A DNA stretch of 64,000 nt from Alitta virens (GCA_932294295.1 OW028574.1:9186215-9250214), one strand, 5' to 3'. Counted from the first letter of the stretch, positions 44,775 through 56,729 are shown. The notes: generated by a model not told the origin, from the letters alone. Numbers and translations are program-made.

Positions 44775-47700
44775 GAGATGGAGATATCGGTGATATCAAA
44801 AAAGAACAGAGCGTAATTTCGAACCTCAGGAGAGACATATTCGACGCGAATCAATCAATGAATTGCACCAGACTTTATTTTCGCTTCAGCACTTAATTAA
44901 GTCGCAATAACACAATGCCTATTTCAACACGCAGTGTTTATTTGAAGCTAGCTTTAATTGATCTTGAAATAGTTTCACTTAAAAATTGTGTAAACTATGC
45001 AATTTACATTATTTTAGATTATTTTTTATTTCTATCATCTTACAGCCGTTTCGTGCTTTACAGACTGAAGTATTGAACTATATGTTTGTTATTTGTCTGA
45101 TGAGAGTTTCTGGTGCCTAGTTATTTTGAAGGAATTGGTGCCATGGTTTTTGAGTCATATCTGCAGGATATTTTTCTGTGTTACAAGTATGTCTAAATAT
45201 TTAGTTATGTTTCACTGAAGATAATTTGTCAGACTGCTGGAATTCCAAGGTTGATGGTGATTTAATCATTTTCTTCTTGCATGAAAAATATACCCATAAG
45301 TCTCCAATATATAAATATATATCTGTCCAAATGTATTCGATGGACATTTAACTGATAGCGCTTACAGTGAAGCTTCACTTGAATCTCAAAGATCGTACAA
45401 TGTTTCCGTGAACCAGCTGCTTGATTAATATACGATTTAAGTTTTATTGTGATATTTTTGCCAAAGAAATATTTGATTGGACATCCAAGCAACGAATGCA
45501 GCATTTCATGTCTGTTATCGTTTCAAGGTTATTTTCACCGTCAGAATTTGTATTGTAACACTTGATTTAACTATTTTTTCAATTCATTCCTTTGTGATAT
45601 TATTTTTGTAACAACGAACGCAACAGTGCTTATGCAATGCATTATAATAATATCAATAATTTCTTACAAACAACTTTATTGTATTTAATATCATCAGTTC
45701 AAATTGAAGTGCCTGCTTTGCTCATGCAAGTGCATGTTTTATGCATTTAACCAGTACAATATTGTCAGGAAATCAGTTTATGCTAATACTGTTTACATAG
45801 CATGTATCCATGTTTCACTTTCGACTAGCTATTTAAGCGATAATTCTTTTCCGAACTAAATAATAAACAGTAGGCAGAATTGCACCATTCATGTACTTTT
45901 ATCAAAACATTCCGCGATTTATAGTGTGTTCTGAATTTTAAATCCTTACAAAACCAGATATAAACTTGTAATACTTGATGAAAAAGATTATCCTATATCA
46001 TATGGAGAGAAAGAAAATATTTATTTGACATAAGATAAAATATTTATTTGACATAATTGAAAATGAAAATAGATATGAATGACTTCAGGTGACAGAGTAT
46101 ATGAATGACTCTTTAGGATCAGAAGGGGTTTCCCATTGCCTGATAGTGAAATTCTGCCTATGGCTATTATTTAAACAGAAATTATGAACTTTTAGCTAGT
46201 CATATAAGCTGATGACTTCATGTTTTGTATAAAAGCTACTAGTAGCAGAGAACGTTTGTGCTGGAAATATAAATTATAATAAACTTACAATGCTATAAAT
46301 CTTAATGTAATATGTGGGTAGATAGGCTGTGTATTTTTTCCTTTAATAATGAATTGTATTATAAAATATAAGTTTTGTGACATTGTATGGTGGTATTTGC
46401 GAAAGGAAAATGTTTCTTTCTATTTGATACAACTTTAGGTGAATTGTGTGTTGAACAAAATCCTTGCAATGTAAAAGATCAAAAAAAAAAAGAAAAAAAA
46501 AAATCTTTATTTTTTTTTGGTTACTCCTGTAAATCAGCTCAGAAAAGGCACATGCCATTAAATTATTTAATTTCCAAGTACCACAATAATTCCAAACTAT
46601 CAGAGTGCTGTCTTTCTTAACCTCAGTATTATTATTGAATAATTGTGATTCCACGTGTCTGAAGCATTTTGTTTATGTGAAATATTTCAGATGTATCCAG
46701 GGTTGAATATTAGGGGTTCATGTTGATTTACACTTGCATATAAATGTGGCAGCATTATGGTTAGTCCTGTTAAGTTTATTCTGTTGATTTGTAAATAATG
46801 ATTTACTGGTGTCTATTCTTCGTTGCCTTATGTTTTTTTTACAGAGTTCAGTAATTACATATTTATTGCTCAAAATCTGTATTTTGTATTATCAGAGATA
46901 AAGCCCTTTATCTCTGGTATTATATAGTTTTATATACTTATTCGTTCAGCCCTGGTGTTGTCACGATATATGTCAATTCGAGTAATAAATAAAAACTTCC
47001 ATATGATACAATAACTTGTATTCTCATTAGCCGATTTCTTAGGGGTGTTCCATTGTGGGGTGGGGGCAGACAGGATGATTTTTGAAAAAGCCGGAGGGGG
47101 GAGGGGGGGTTCTCTAAGAGAGGGGGAGGGGAGGGGGTGGTTGACCAGTATTTTCTTAATCATAATTTAGGAAAAAGGGGGGTTGGGGTCTTCAAAAAAG
47201 AAAAGAAAAACATGCTGGGGTGTCGGAAAATCTTCAGGGTACACACCCAACCCACTATTAAATGGAACAGACCAACTATTGGTCTGTTTTTAACTTGGTT
47301 GGTCCAATCACATTATTTTGGCACAGTTACTACTGAAAACTACACGTAAGCCATTCGGAGCTCATCTGATATATTTTCACTGATATGGAATTTGAGTCTA
47401 TACATGGGTCCAGGTATCAAAGTTGTTTAATATATATTTGAATATTCAAAATATCTGATTTCGTAAATGACGAGTCAGTATGATAGAGTCAGTGATTTTC
47501 TGCTGTAGTTTGAGCTATAGTCCTTATAGCCCATTTGGTGATGGAGCAATTCCAAAACTATTATTCAGTCAGTCGATCACTGATGACCACAGGGTTCGAG
47601 CAGAATTGTAAGATGAACTGTGCTGTCTGTTCATGACCGCTGAGGCAAACATATATATATATAACAGCAGGAGTCTTATAAGCATGCATTTTTTAACACA

Positions 47701-47818
47701 AATAATATTTAATGTTTCTCATGTAGCAACAAGAATAACATATCACCATATTTGAGTAAAGCAATATAGTCTACAGATTCATGAATCAGTCCATTTTGAA
47801 ATTAATGTTCATGTATCA
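44775..47818. other. Spastin 3' UTR and convergent intergenic region
   Basis: No further coding region. Overlapping AATAAA signals at 46984-46993 would give spastin a 3' UTR of about 2.2 kb; an earlier AATAAA lies near 45862. A G-rich stretch of irregular G runs (about 47055-47180) follows. TRMT6 ends convergently at 47819. Poly-A and poly-T runs near 46480-46520 interrupt otherwise unique AT-rich sequence. Confidence 0.6.
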
Positions 47819-50800
47819 TCATGATTCAGCAGGTTCTGAGTTTGGCTCTGTAGTGGCTTCATTGGTCTTTTCAATGTGAGAATTTCCATCAGCGTTACTA
47901 GTCGTATTAGTAGTCGTGGGTCTTTGTTTAGAATCAGGCTGCGCTACTGTGATTCCAGAAAGAATGTAGCCACTGTCGCTACTCATGTTTATACTGGGAT
48001 GTGTTCTGTTTGGCAAGACCTGCAAACAAACATTTCACTCGTTAAACATAATAGTTCAAGATACAAGATTCATTTTCTTTTTTTTAATGACAAACATTTA
48101 AATAATATAAACGATACATTAGTGATGGGTCGATGATCGATTATACTCAATCATCAGTCACTTAATAAAAAATTTGTGACGATCGATTGAATGCTTTGGG
48201 ACCGTTTTTCGTCAGTTCCGATGTATGAGTTAATTAACTTCAGATTAAGGTTTGAAAATTAAGCATTCTATTGATTCTCATTAACAGTTGTTAGTGATAC
48301 TTAGTGTTGTGTTTCCACAGTTCAGTATTGTGTAAGTGAAAATGTATGGAGTTTAATAATCAATTTATAGTTATCCAAACTGACTAAATTAGATCATCGG
48401 TTGGTTTCCCTCAACTGATGATCGACTACAAAAATGTTATTGACTCCCATCCCTACTATACAGGATGCATAAAATAATACCAGTTCAAGTATTAAAGACA
48501 ATGAGAATATGTTGAAAAATTGCTGCCAATTTTTACCAAGTGCAAAAAGCAAGTTCCATCAATTATAATAATCTTAAAACCAGTTATCTATTCTCACAAA
48601 TAAGCTATTTGTTTAAAAGTCTATAAAAGTTTACAGCTTAGCATAGGGTCAGTATTGGAACAATTTTTTGTCAATATGCCTCAATATAATTTTCCAAGCC
48701 TTAGTTCAGCTTATTTGCATACAACCAGATCTAGTGGTATATTACCTGATAATGCCTCCACCAGGTGTCAGTCAATGTCATGTTAACAACGCCACCTCTG
48801 TTTCTTAAACGTTGGTACAAATCCACCAGGGGCTGAAAAAGAACAGAAACCACTTGCAATACATAATGACAAATGTATCAAAGCTACGTAATTTTAATCA
48901 TTGCAAATAAAATTGAGAACTGAATGAAATACCTCTCTATTACTGCAGAAGACGACTATTTTTCTGTCAGAAGCAACGAGGTCTATGAGACTCATCACAA
49001 CAGGAGAAGGATGCAGTCGTGTTGCTACAATTAAACTGAAGTAAAAAATGTTTTAAATGTCATGATCAGTAAAATGGCCGTTAAATGAGTTATAGATTAC
49101 ACAGCATATCAATTGTATCACTATAAAAATAAACAACAGGCTGCAGAAAAGAGATAATGGTCTTAGCCATGACAAGTTGCCAGAGGTGATAAGGCTTGGA
49201 TTCCACACCATGTTACACATGGGTGGGGTATTATACTTGCCTCAGCATAAACACAGAGTACAAGGCTTGTATATGTTTTTAACACCTGACAGGATTTTAC
49301 ATTCTCTCAAAGTGTCTTTCAACAACCCAACTTACCCATCAAATTCACCCTGTTCCATCAAACTTTTCGCTACTTTCATTTTTTCCTCTCTCTCATTTTT
49401 TCTCTGTTTACGCAACTGTCGTCTCTCTTCTTCCCATTTCTGGAATTTCAATATTTGAAACAATTCAACTCCAGAAATAAAGGTGACTGCCTGAATGATA
49501 ATCCACAATCTTTCAAGGATAGACAGAACATAACCGAAAATAATCTTACGTTCCTTTCTTCCGAATTTTCGTTTTTCTCCTTAGCTGCTCCCTTTCTTTT
49601 CTAAATATTAACCATGCAGTTTCATTACAAAATCAGTTTCATCAATTCATAGTTTGTCAGGATGTTTTTTTAATCGACTAATCATTCGGAGCATAGTTAA
49701 TTTGCCACAGAAATATAAGTACATAGGGTTAAAGGGTATTGTCTTATGTGAACTCCTCAGGTGGCAAAAATAATAGGAAACTTCAAACATTGGAAATTAT
49801 CTTATGCTAAGTTATAGTTATTCAAAAGTCAGTTATCAATAGTTTTGATTAAAAGTATGCATTTATTATATTGATGTGGATTCATCTGTGTTTTAATTTT
49901 TCCTATATTTTCCATTACCACGCATACAGAGCAACTTATATGAGACAAAACATGTGTACTAGTATATTTCTCTATATCAAAAAATTATACTAACAGTAAG
50001 AGTAGTTAGTTACTAGTAACAGTATTTATAATAGTAATAGTAAGTTTGTTGATCGTCAATACAAATATCAGCATTTCCAATTATAAATCAAAATAGATAC
50101 AATTAACAATAGATATGGTAGACAGACACCAATACTGGTTTAGGCTCTTAAACGCTTAAAAGCACGCATGGTGATAAACACTTGCTAATTACCTTTTTTG
50201 GAGGTCCATCAGAGTCCTCACTATTTTCGCTATCTTTCTCCGCCTCCGCATCCTGCTCCATCGTCTCCATCTGCGTCTCATCCTCATTCGCTGCCTGACT
50301 GACCGTATCTTTGAGAGACCCATTCACATGAGCAGCTGACTTCTTCAAAGTCGATACGAGATGGAGTGGAAACTGATACAAGCTGTCGTAAAATTCTTGT
50401 GGAAAACCGTAATTGTGCACAGCCGTCCTGGAAGAGAACCAACAATAAACAATCTACGTCTCGCTGCTCACATTTTGCAAAGTTTTTTTATTATAGCCAG
50501 AATAACAGGATAATATACATGATATATGGAATATTGAAATGCATTCCAACCTATAACATGTAAAAATGAAACAAGTATACAATATATTTTTGTCTGGCAT
50601 ATCAAACACAAATTACGAAGTACTAGTATTGTCTTACCTTACGGGGTCAACACCTGTGTGTATCTGAACCAACTGTCCATGACCTGACATAAAAGAAACA
50701 GGTGTTACTGAAGTTTCAAACTTATTGCAAATATGTACTTCTGATGATAAATTTTCTTGTCATAGATATGAACAAACATCCTCACCTCCCATTCTCTCTA

Positions 50801-52551
50801 AGCAGGCGCCAATCAATAATCCCACACATGATTCCATGACTAAGAATCTACTGTTAGCTCGTACATTACTCAAGGTCAAAACCTGACTCAGCGAATCCAG
50901 ACGCAAATAGCTGCAATGAAACAATCACGAGGGCGCAGTGTAAACAACAGATGATACTACCACAGAATGTTTCTCTCAGCCAACAATACTTAAAATTCCA
51001 TTCCTATCTTACCATATTTTTTGTGCGCTCTTGTTGAAGTACATCTCAGCTAACAACCGAGTGGAAGGTCGGAAAACGGTCATTCTAGATAAATGTCTGT
51101 AAAACAAGAAAACAGTGGACTTGAGTAAATTCATGGAGTCATTATTCCTGGCTCCACTGTAAAATAATTTTAAGTCATTAAAATTGACAGAATGCATAAA
51201 ACTGCACCTTACTCACTTTTTTTTTTTCCTGTTCAGATATTTTTTCTGAGCAAACTCTGTCTTAGTGTTGAAAGTAGCACTATTTTCCACAAGTTTCTCT
51301 ATAATATCCTGAAATAAGCAAAGTTACATTGTCTGATCAATTCTTGTGTGCAACATTCCTGCACCTCTAACAGTTGAGCTAAAGAGCAGCTGCCCACCAG
51401 CCAAGTGCTAGTAGGTGAGGTAGTTGTGTACCCCTGGATCGTAATACTATACAATTACAATCTTGAACTGAAACAATACACAATGGTTAATATATTTGAA
51501 GCTGTATCAAGCATACCTGGCCACTGACACCTTGCTTTTTTAGAGCCAACACGTCATCATGAGTTAATTTCTGATTTTCTGAAGTATCCTGCAAGTCACG
51601 GTTGTCTTTTTCCTGATTCAACTCCCCTAAAACCAAACACAACTTGTCAGATCACAAATATTGGACTTCACATATTTTCCAATGCAGATAATTTTATAGT
51701 GTCATATCACTATTACTTCATGGAATAGGTTTGTTTAGCCCACGCACATATATACACTATTACAATTAGCGACATTGAAATTCGCCACAATATTGATATT
51801 TACCACTTGCAATAAACTGCAATAAACAGTTACACTTATTAGATGACTGCCGCAGAGTTAGAAGATTGTGAATGATATAAGCAATTAGAATGGTGACAAA
51901 TCATCAATTTGCTATGTGTATAATCATGTTTTAGGGGGTGGCGAATCTCGAGGTCGTGGCGAAGTTCAATGTAGCTGAGTGTAATACTTACCCCCATCAT
52001 TCTCTTGTTCGCGTTCAACACGGACTACCTCTCCACCAGCAACTTCAAACACAGATCCAAAAGGCTGTCCGATGGCACCGTCAAGTTTGAAAGACATTCT
52101 GTCAAAATTACACTTCCTGAAAGTAATAAAAATAATTGCACACTCAAAACATTTCTTTAAATACCCAATGCAAACAACAGTTATCCTGAATTTCGTCTGC
52201 TTAGCAGTAAACATTCTCTGGACATTCTTCAACACAACTTACCATTATAATTGGCATAATAATCAGTGTTTTTACTTTCACAAAAAGACAATTTAATCCA
52301 CTAACTGCAGATTCAACTTTAGTGACCAAACTTCATTGATCAATCAACGATCAATTCTAAAATCTTCAATTATTCCAGAATGCAGCCCTTAAATTACTAT
52401 ATTATCGCTCACCCCTCATAACCTCCCTATCAAAGCAAAAATAGCGTTTTATTGAAACCTACTTTTGTGTCTTTATTTCCACACATTGTATATTTCTGTC
52501 CTTTCTGATCACTACTCTGTCTCCTTCCTTAATAAGATGAGAATCTTCCAT
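47819..52551 (-). CDS. TRMT6: tRNA (adenine-58-N1)-methyltransferase non-catalytic subunit
   Basis: TRMT6 pairs with catalytic TRMT61A to make m1A58 in the tRNA T-loop, mainly in the nucleus. Exons in transcript order: 52551-52463, 52116-51992, 51626-51517, 51308-51217, 51096-51013, 50910-50786, 50683-50638, 50427-50193, 49600-49550, 49439-49336, 49035-48933, 48832-48746, 48019-47819. All are GT-AG and in phase, giving 483 codons (human 497). Matches to the family run in order: IKEGDRVVIRKDRNIQ; FGSVFEV; KLTHDDVLALKKQGVSG; TEFAQKKYLNRKKKK; VFRPSTRLLAEMYF; ESCVGLLIGACLERMGG; the acidic insert; EFDGLIVATRLHPSPVV; VLPNRTHPS and GYILSGITVA. Like other TRMT6 proteins it is expected to lack a working SAM-binding site. 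An in-frame ATG at 52674 would add 41 residues; I chose 52551 (A at -3, G at +4) because it matches the family N-terminus. An hAT-like MITE lies in the last intron. Confidence 0.96.
48112..48463. mobile_element. hAT-like MITE in last TRMT6 intron
   Basis: The ends are TAGTGATGGG (48120-48129) and, inverted, CCCATCCCTA (48446-48455), matching the TAGNG-type termini of hAT elements. The flanking 8-mers CGATACAT (48112-48119) and CTATACAG (48456-48463) agree at 6 of 8 positions, the size expected for an hAT target duplication. Internal ATCATCAGT and ACTGATGAT are also inverted. The 336-bp body has no coding capacity. Confidence 0.72.
49186..49267 (-). repeat. Dispersed SINE-like repeat fragment in TRMT6 intron
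   Basis: Shares TTATACTTGCCTCAGCATA followed by ACACAGAGTACA with the fragment at 391-465, and in reverse complement the GAGGCAAGTA and CCCACCCATG motifs of the other family members. It lies wholly within the TRMT6 intron 49036-49335. Confidence 0.6.
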
Positions 52552-52720
52552 TTTTCTTTCGCCGAAAACGCACAAACCACACGTGTGAGCAATACAACCG
52601 GAAGTCTGGAAGTCATTCAACGGATGTAAACAAACGCACGTGGTTGTCAAAACCGACATTTGAAATCTCGCCATGAAGCGGGCCTGTCTTTGCTCGACAT
52701 TTCCTAATCAGAGCTGATCA
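52552..52720. promoter_or_regulatory. Bidirectional start region, TRMT6 / unknown gene
   Basis: 169 bp lie between the chosen TRMT6 start (52551, minus) and the 353-residue protein's start (52721, plus). Within it, the tetramer CATG at 52672-52675 provides an ATG on both strands: minus ATGGCGAG (in frame with TRMT6) and plus ATGAAGCG, a 14-codon upstream ORF ending in TGA at 52715-52717, three bases before the plus-strand gene. A shared promoter is inferred from the spacing. Confidence 0.6.
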
Positions 52721-53782
52721 ATGAACAAAACTAATAGTTCTCCCTCTTTGAAAGAATGCACAGCACCTCATAGAAAATGTAGAGCTCCAAGGAAAGTTTT
52801 GTCCCACAGAATTATTCCAGAACCTCCTCAGGCTCAAGCTGAGCATGAAAAAGACACTCAAATGATCAGTGATTTTGATCATGAGCAACTCCAGAGGGAG
52901 AAATCTCATGGAATCCTACAAAAGATCATAAATTGGTTCTCAAATGAGGAAAATCAAGTCAAATCAGTTGGGGAAACAGGTGAAGGCATTGATGTACCTC
53001 GAGATCTTCATAAAAAGCAGTCAGACATTTCGCAGACAAAGAAATCGCACCCAGCTGACAGTGATGACATCACAAGCAGTAGCGAGGATGAAGAAGAAAA
53101 TTTCAAATACTTCCCAGTAAAATCATCCACCAGTTTGTACGTTGAAAAATTAGAGCTCAATGAAATCCTCCCGGAAGAATGGACTGCGACTCAAAATGCC
53201 TACTTGAAAGACAGAATCCAAGGTGTCAAGCAGTCTATAAGTGACTATCAGTGTGATATAGCTTCAGTGTATATCCAGGAGCCAAAAGATCAAGCAAGGG
53301 CTCATGAAAATTCTAAATTTAATGAGGAAATTACAAACCAATTAAATAAACTGGAACAGGAGCAGCCAAGATTTAATTTTGAGTTGAATACTTACTACAT
53401 AAAAATTGCCAGTCTATTAGAGCCAAAATTTTCTGTGTGTTTATACATCGAGCAAACGAGCAATGCACCTAACCCCTTAGTTAGCCACACCAAGACTGAG
53501 CTAAGTGTGGCGGCCTTGTTGAGTTTCTTCACCCCTTGGACAGACATTCAGGTTTTTAGGGTGAGTGAAATTGACATCACTATCACAAGATTACTGCTAC
53601 AAGATTCATGCTGTCCTAAATTTACAATGATGGTATTTCTACAGAAATTTTCAGCTATTCTTGTTGTGTCCAAGGAAGCCTCGGTTCTAATTAGAGATGG
53701 AAAATGTGGCCTCATCAGATCACTTGCTACCGTTTTACAAATACCCACAAGCAAATTATTGATTATTGAAAATATTACATAA
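52721..53782 (+). CDS. Unrecognised intronless 353-residue protein
   Basis: A continuous 353-codon frame with ordinary amino-acid composition, more than long enough to be real in this AT-rich DNA. I do not recognise the family. Residues 1-130 look disordered, with basic and Pro-rich stretches, then an acidic Ser tract (DDITSSSEDEEE, about 111-122). About 145-240 is charged and probably helical (LNEILPEEWTATQNAYLKDR...EITNQLNKLEQEQ). The last 110 residues are more hydrophobic, with alternating patterns that suggest a small folded domain (FNFELNTYYIKIASLLEPK...LIIENIT). No signal peptide or membrane segment is evident. It is head to head with TRMT6 and convergent with UQCC2. ATTAAA at 53810-53815 may be the polyadenylation signal. 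Confidence 0.75.
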   Translation: MNKTNSSPSLKECTAPHRKCRAPRKVLSHRIIPEPPQAQAEHEKDTQMISDFDHEQLQREKSHGILQKIINWFSNEENQVKSVGETGEGIDVPRDLHKKQSDISQTKKSHPADSDDITSSSEDEEENFKYFPVKSSTSLYVEKLELNEILPEEWTATQNAYLKDRIQGVKQSISDYQCDIASVYIQEPKDQARAHENSKFNEEITNQLNKLEQEQPRFNFELNTYYIKIASLLEPKFSVCLYIEQTSNAPNPLVSHTKTELSVAALLSFFTPWTDIQVFRVSEIDITITRLLLQDSCCPKFTMMVFLQKFSAILVVSKEASVLIRDGKCGLIRSLATVLQIPTSKLLIIENIT

Positions 53783-54183
53783 ACCATTTATACATTTGTA
53801 AGCTGTATTATTAAATTTGTTACTTACATTTACAATTATAAACTTATATTTTATGGCATTTTACAAGTTTATACACAACAAATATTTATATCTTTATAAA
53901 TATAATTTTATATTAAATATAACAATATGTTTGTTTTTTGTTTTCTTGCTTGAGTACATCTCATCAGGTTTGTTCCATTTTAAATCAATAATTATTTCAT
54001 TCAGCAATGAAAATAGAAGATATTAAACTAAGATCAGGGCATTCACAAACATCTACAATTCACTTTCACAACTTCAAATTCCCTCATTTGAAATGCATCC
54101 AAATTTTATTAAATGATTTCAAACAAAAAGCTGCAACAATTGATACAATCAAGACATATAGTCTTTAGAGTAAGTCCAATTAA

Positions 54184-54603
54184 TCATGACTTGTGACTGC
54201 TGCCTCTGGTCTTAGTGTCCTCAGCTGTGACCTTTATTTGTTCTACATTTAGGTTTCTTTTTTCTCCAAGATGTTGCATCAATTTATCTCTGGTGTCTTC
54301 TCCTTGTAATTCACTCATGGCATCTGTAGACAATATAGACTTCAATTCTTCTAGAGACAGTCCAGATGCATTAAGATTTTTGGATCTTGGATATGTCTTC
54401 TTGAAGTGGTCACCAGCAATTGCTGCCAAAGCCTGGTATTTACTGTCACAGGCTCTCTCGTCAATCTGGCTGGCTTCTCCCTGTTTAAATCCCTGTGCAA
54501 CCAACTGTCTAATGTAGGCACCAAGATCGCGACCATATTTCGTCTTATCCACAGGCCATTCTTCACAGAGACGAAGAAAATTTCGATACCTTGCAGCAGT
54601 CAT
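54184..54603 (-). CDS. UQCC2: Ubiquinol-cytochrome c reductase assembly factor 2
   Basis: UQCC2 (MNF1) works with UQCC1 in mitochondria to stabilise newly made cytochrome b during complex III assembly. The 139-residue product starts TAARYRNFLRLCEEWPVD and continues GRDLGAYIRQLVAQGF, closely matching the human N-terminus; the later GLSLEELKSILSTDAM also matches. Human UQCC2 has 126 residues; the extra length here is a divergent hydrophilic C-terminal tail. The vertebrate gene is split by introns, whereas this copy is one exon, so it is either an intron-loss locus or an expressed retrocopy. The frame is intact and no poly-A remnant was noticed at its 3' side. TTTATT at 54105-54110 gives AATAAA on the minus strand 75 bp past the stop. 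Confidence 0.93.
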   Translation of the reverse strand: MTAARYRNFLRLCEEWPVDKTKYGRDLGAYIRQLVAQGFKQGEASQIDERACDSKYQALAAIAGDHFKKTYPRSKNLNASGLSLEELKSILSTDAMSELQGEDTRDKLMQHLGEKRNLNVEQIKVTAEDTKTRGSSHKS

Positions 54604-56571
54604 GCTGTTTCGTTTCGGTTGTGGCTTCAGATAAACACAAACCGCGAGACTTTCTGCTTCTCCCTTTATTACCTACCGGGTGAGCGCCGCATAGCCCAGT
54701 GGAATACTGCACCAGGAACATAGTCCCAGGCTGCCGCTTTATTGAGAAGTTGGGTCCTCAGTTAGGATATGGCTGACCCTTGGTTGGTCCATCACTGGGA
54801 AACTGGTCATTGTTACGAAGAAGCTTGCACCTTCTTCACCAAATGATGCACCATGTGTATCTTACAATCTCATCTGTAAATATCATCATCTTGTTCTTGT
54901 TATTTTATTTGTCAGTCAAAAGCTTCTGCAGCTTGTGTTCATTGTTTTTAGTTATATCACCACCAACTGTAAATAAAGATTTATCAAGTTTTAATGAGGA
55001 TGTCATTCTTCAGATTGTTGCGACGTCATAATATTTGCAATACTTTTAGTTTGATGTTATGCCTTGACTTGTTCCTTGCAATTGTATACACCATTTCTGT
55101 ATAACATCGGTGGAACAGGGCGTATTCGATTTGGAGACATGCTGGCCTTCGGTACAACTCAGCTTGCTCCATACAGTTGAGATGCGAAAGCGCGCTCTAA
55201 CCACGTCCGCCCATGGCAACTACAAGTCAAATCAACCCGGTTCCGCAAAATGCATAATAATTGTTGGTGCCTTTGCAAAAAATAAATAAACCGCCATTTT
55301 CCACGCTGAGGGCTCTACATGCATGCTCTCAAATTACTGACAGTAAACACTAATAGTCCTAACCTAGTAAAGCATAACTGCAAGCTACTACTGATTGGGT
55401 TAGTATGTAAACTATCTGGACACTAGTGGGTGCCAAAATCTAAATTAATGGCTAATATCTCAGCTCCTAATTAATTGAGCTACAGAAAAAAACATAAGCT
55501 TGAAAACTCTTCTTTTCAGTGAGCCATGGCATGCTACCTATTATTGCTGTCCGAAATTTTCACGCAAGCATAGATCTGGTCACGTTCGGGATTTAATGCC
55601 GAGGCAAGTAAAATATCCCACCCATGGGGTATATATGTAACATGGGTGAACTTGTCTCTCTCTCACCTCATCAATCAACCCTCAAGCAGCAAGAATTTGC
55701 CTTAGAAGGCTGCATTTTCCATATGTATGTATGTAGGCCTATGTATGTATGTATGTATGTATGTATGTATGTATTTATGTATGTATGTTTGTATACATGT
55801 ATCTATATATATATATCTATCAGTTAATATCGGAATATTAACCAACATTTTCCTTAAATTCCCTTGAGGTCTACAATAAAGACCTACTGCATAGGTACAC
55901 ATGACAATGACATCCAGCTGCCTGATATTCATAGAGCTCTATAAGACGAAGGAAATTTTCATTTCTAAAGGCAACTGATTTTACTTTTAACAGCCTTCAC
56001 TTTACTCCATGATCTAAACAACTGAATGAACTGAAGTTCTAGGAAAGCACAAACAGACAGGGATTCTTGCATTCCTGTGATTGGTACTGGTCATTAGGAG
56101 AGGACGTGTGTGTGGCAAACAAGCAGTGGTTGCTGTGCAAACTATACACAGGGCCTTTATAAGGTCATTTGGGAAATATATTGCATTATATTTTTATAAA
56201 GTTGAAGCATCACACCTATACAAAATGACATGGGGGCATTTTCTGGTGGGGAATTTTGCATCCAGTGGTGGGGATTTTGCAGGGGTTGGTGGGGCAATGT
56301 CCTGCTGATGACCATCCAAAATTAAGGTCCTGCCAGGCTAGGCTTGCAGGTCTGAGTCTCTGAAGGTCTCTGTAGCCTAGAGCTCTACAGTAGGCTGATC
56401 AATTCTAGTATGACATGTGAAGTAAAATGCAGAAATTGACAAAATGTACACACAAATCCAATGATCCAATGAATGAATCAAGTAACCTTTCATACATGAT
56501 CCAATGATCCAAGCATTGGCGCCCTCTAGTTTGTGAGAGGAGAAGTACGCATGCTCACATCGATTATCAAA
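54604..56571. other. Intergenic region, UQCC2 to TRIP11
   Basis: The divergent interval between UQCC2 and TRIP11. A SINE fragment with a microsatellite tail lies at 55590-55800. The rest shows only short frames without recognisable similarity, although 54604 onward probably includes the UQCC2 promoter and the sequence just before 56572 that of TRIP11. Confidence 0.6.
55590..55800 (+). repeat. 5'-truncated SINE with (ATGT)n tail
   Basis: GAGGCAAGTAAAATATCCCA and CCCATGGGGTATATATGTAA lead to AATTTGCCTTAGAAGGCTGC, matching the 3' half of the SINEs at 25854 and 27054 (ACTTGCCTTAGAGGGCTGC). It then passes into a (TATG)n microsatellite of about 70 bp and a short (TA)n run. The tRNA-like head is absent. 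Confidence 0.72.
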
Positions 56572-56729
56572 ATGGCGACCGTCGAGTTGGCAGTCTGCGT
56601 GGCACAAATGCACCTGTAGATTTCTCGCTTTCTTCCATGAGTTTTCTTCTGAAACATACGATCTACTGGATGCGGGTGGAAACTATGCAGCATTTGGTAG
56701 AAGGAGAAGCATCAGGATGTCTTGGCTAG
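56572..56729 (+). promoter_or_regulatory. TRIP11 leader with two upstream ORFs
   Basis: ATG at 56572 in CAAAATGGCGAC (A at -3, G at +4) opens a 15-codon frame ending in TAG at 56617-56619. The AAAATGGCG core also matches a YY1/TISU-type element found near transcription starts. A second ATG at 56670 opens a 19-codon frame ending in TAG at 56727-56729, overlapping the TRIP11 start at 56717. Both matter only if they are within the transcript. Confidence 0.5.
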
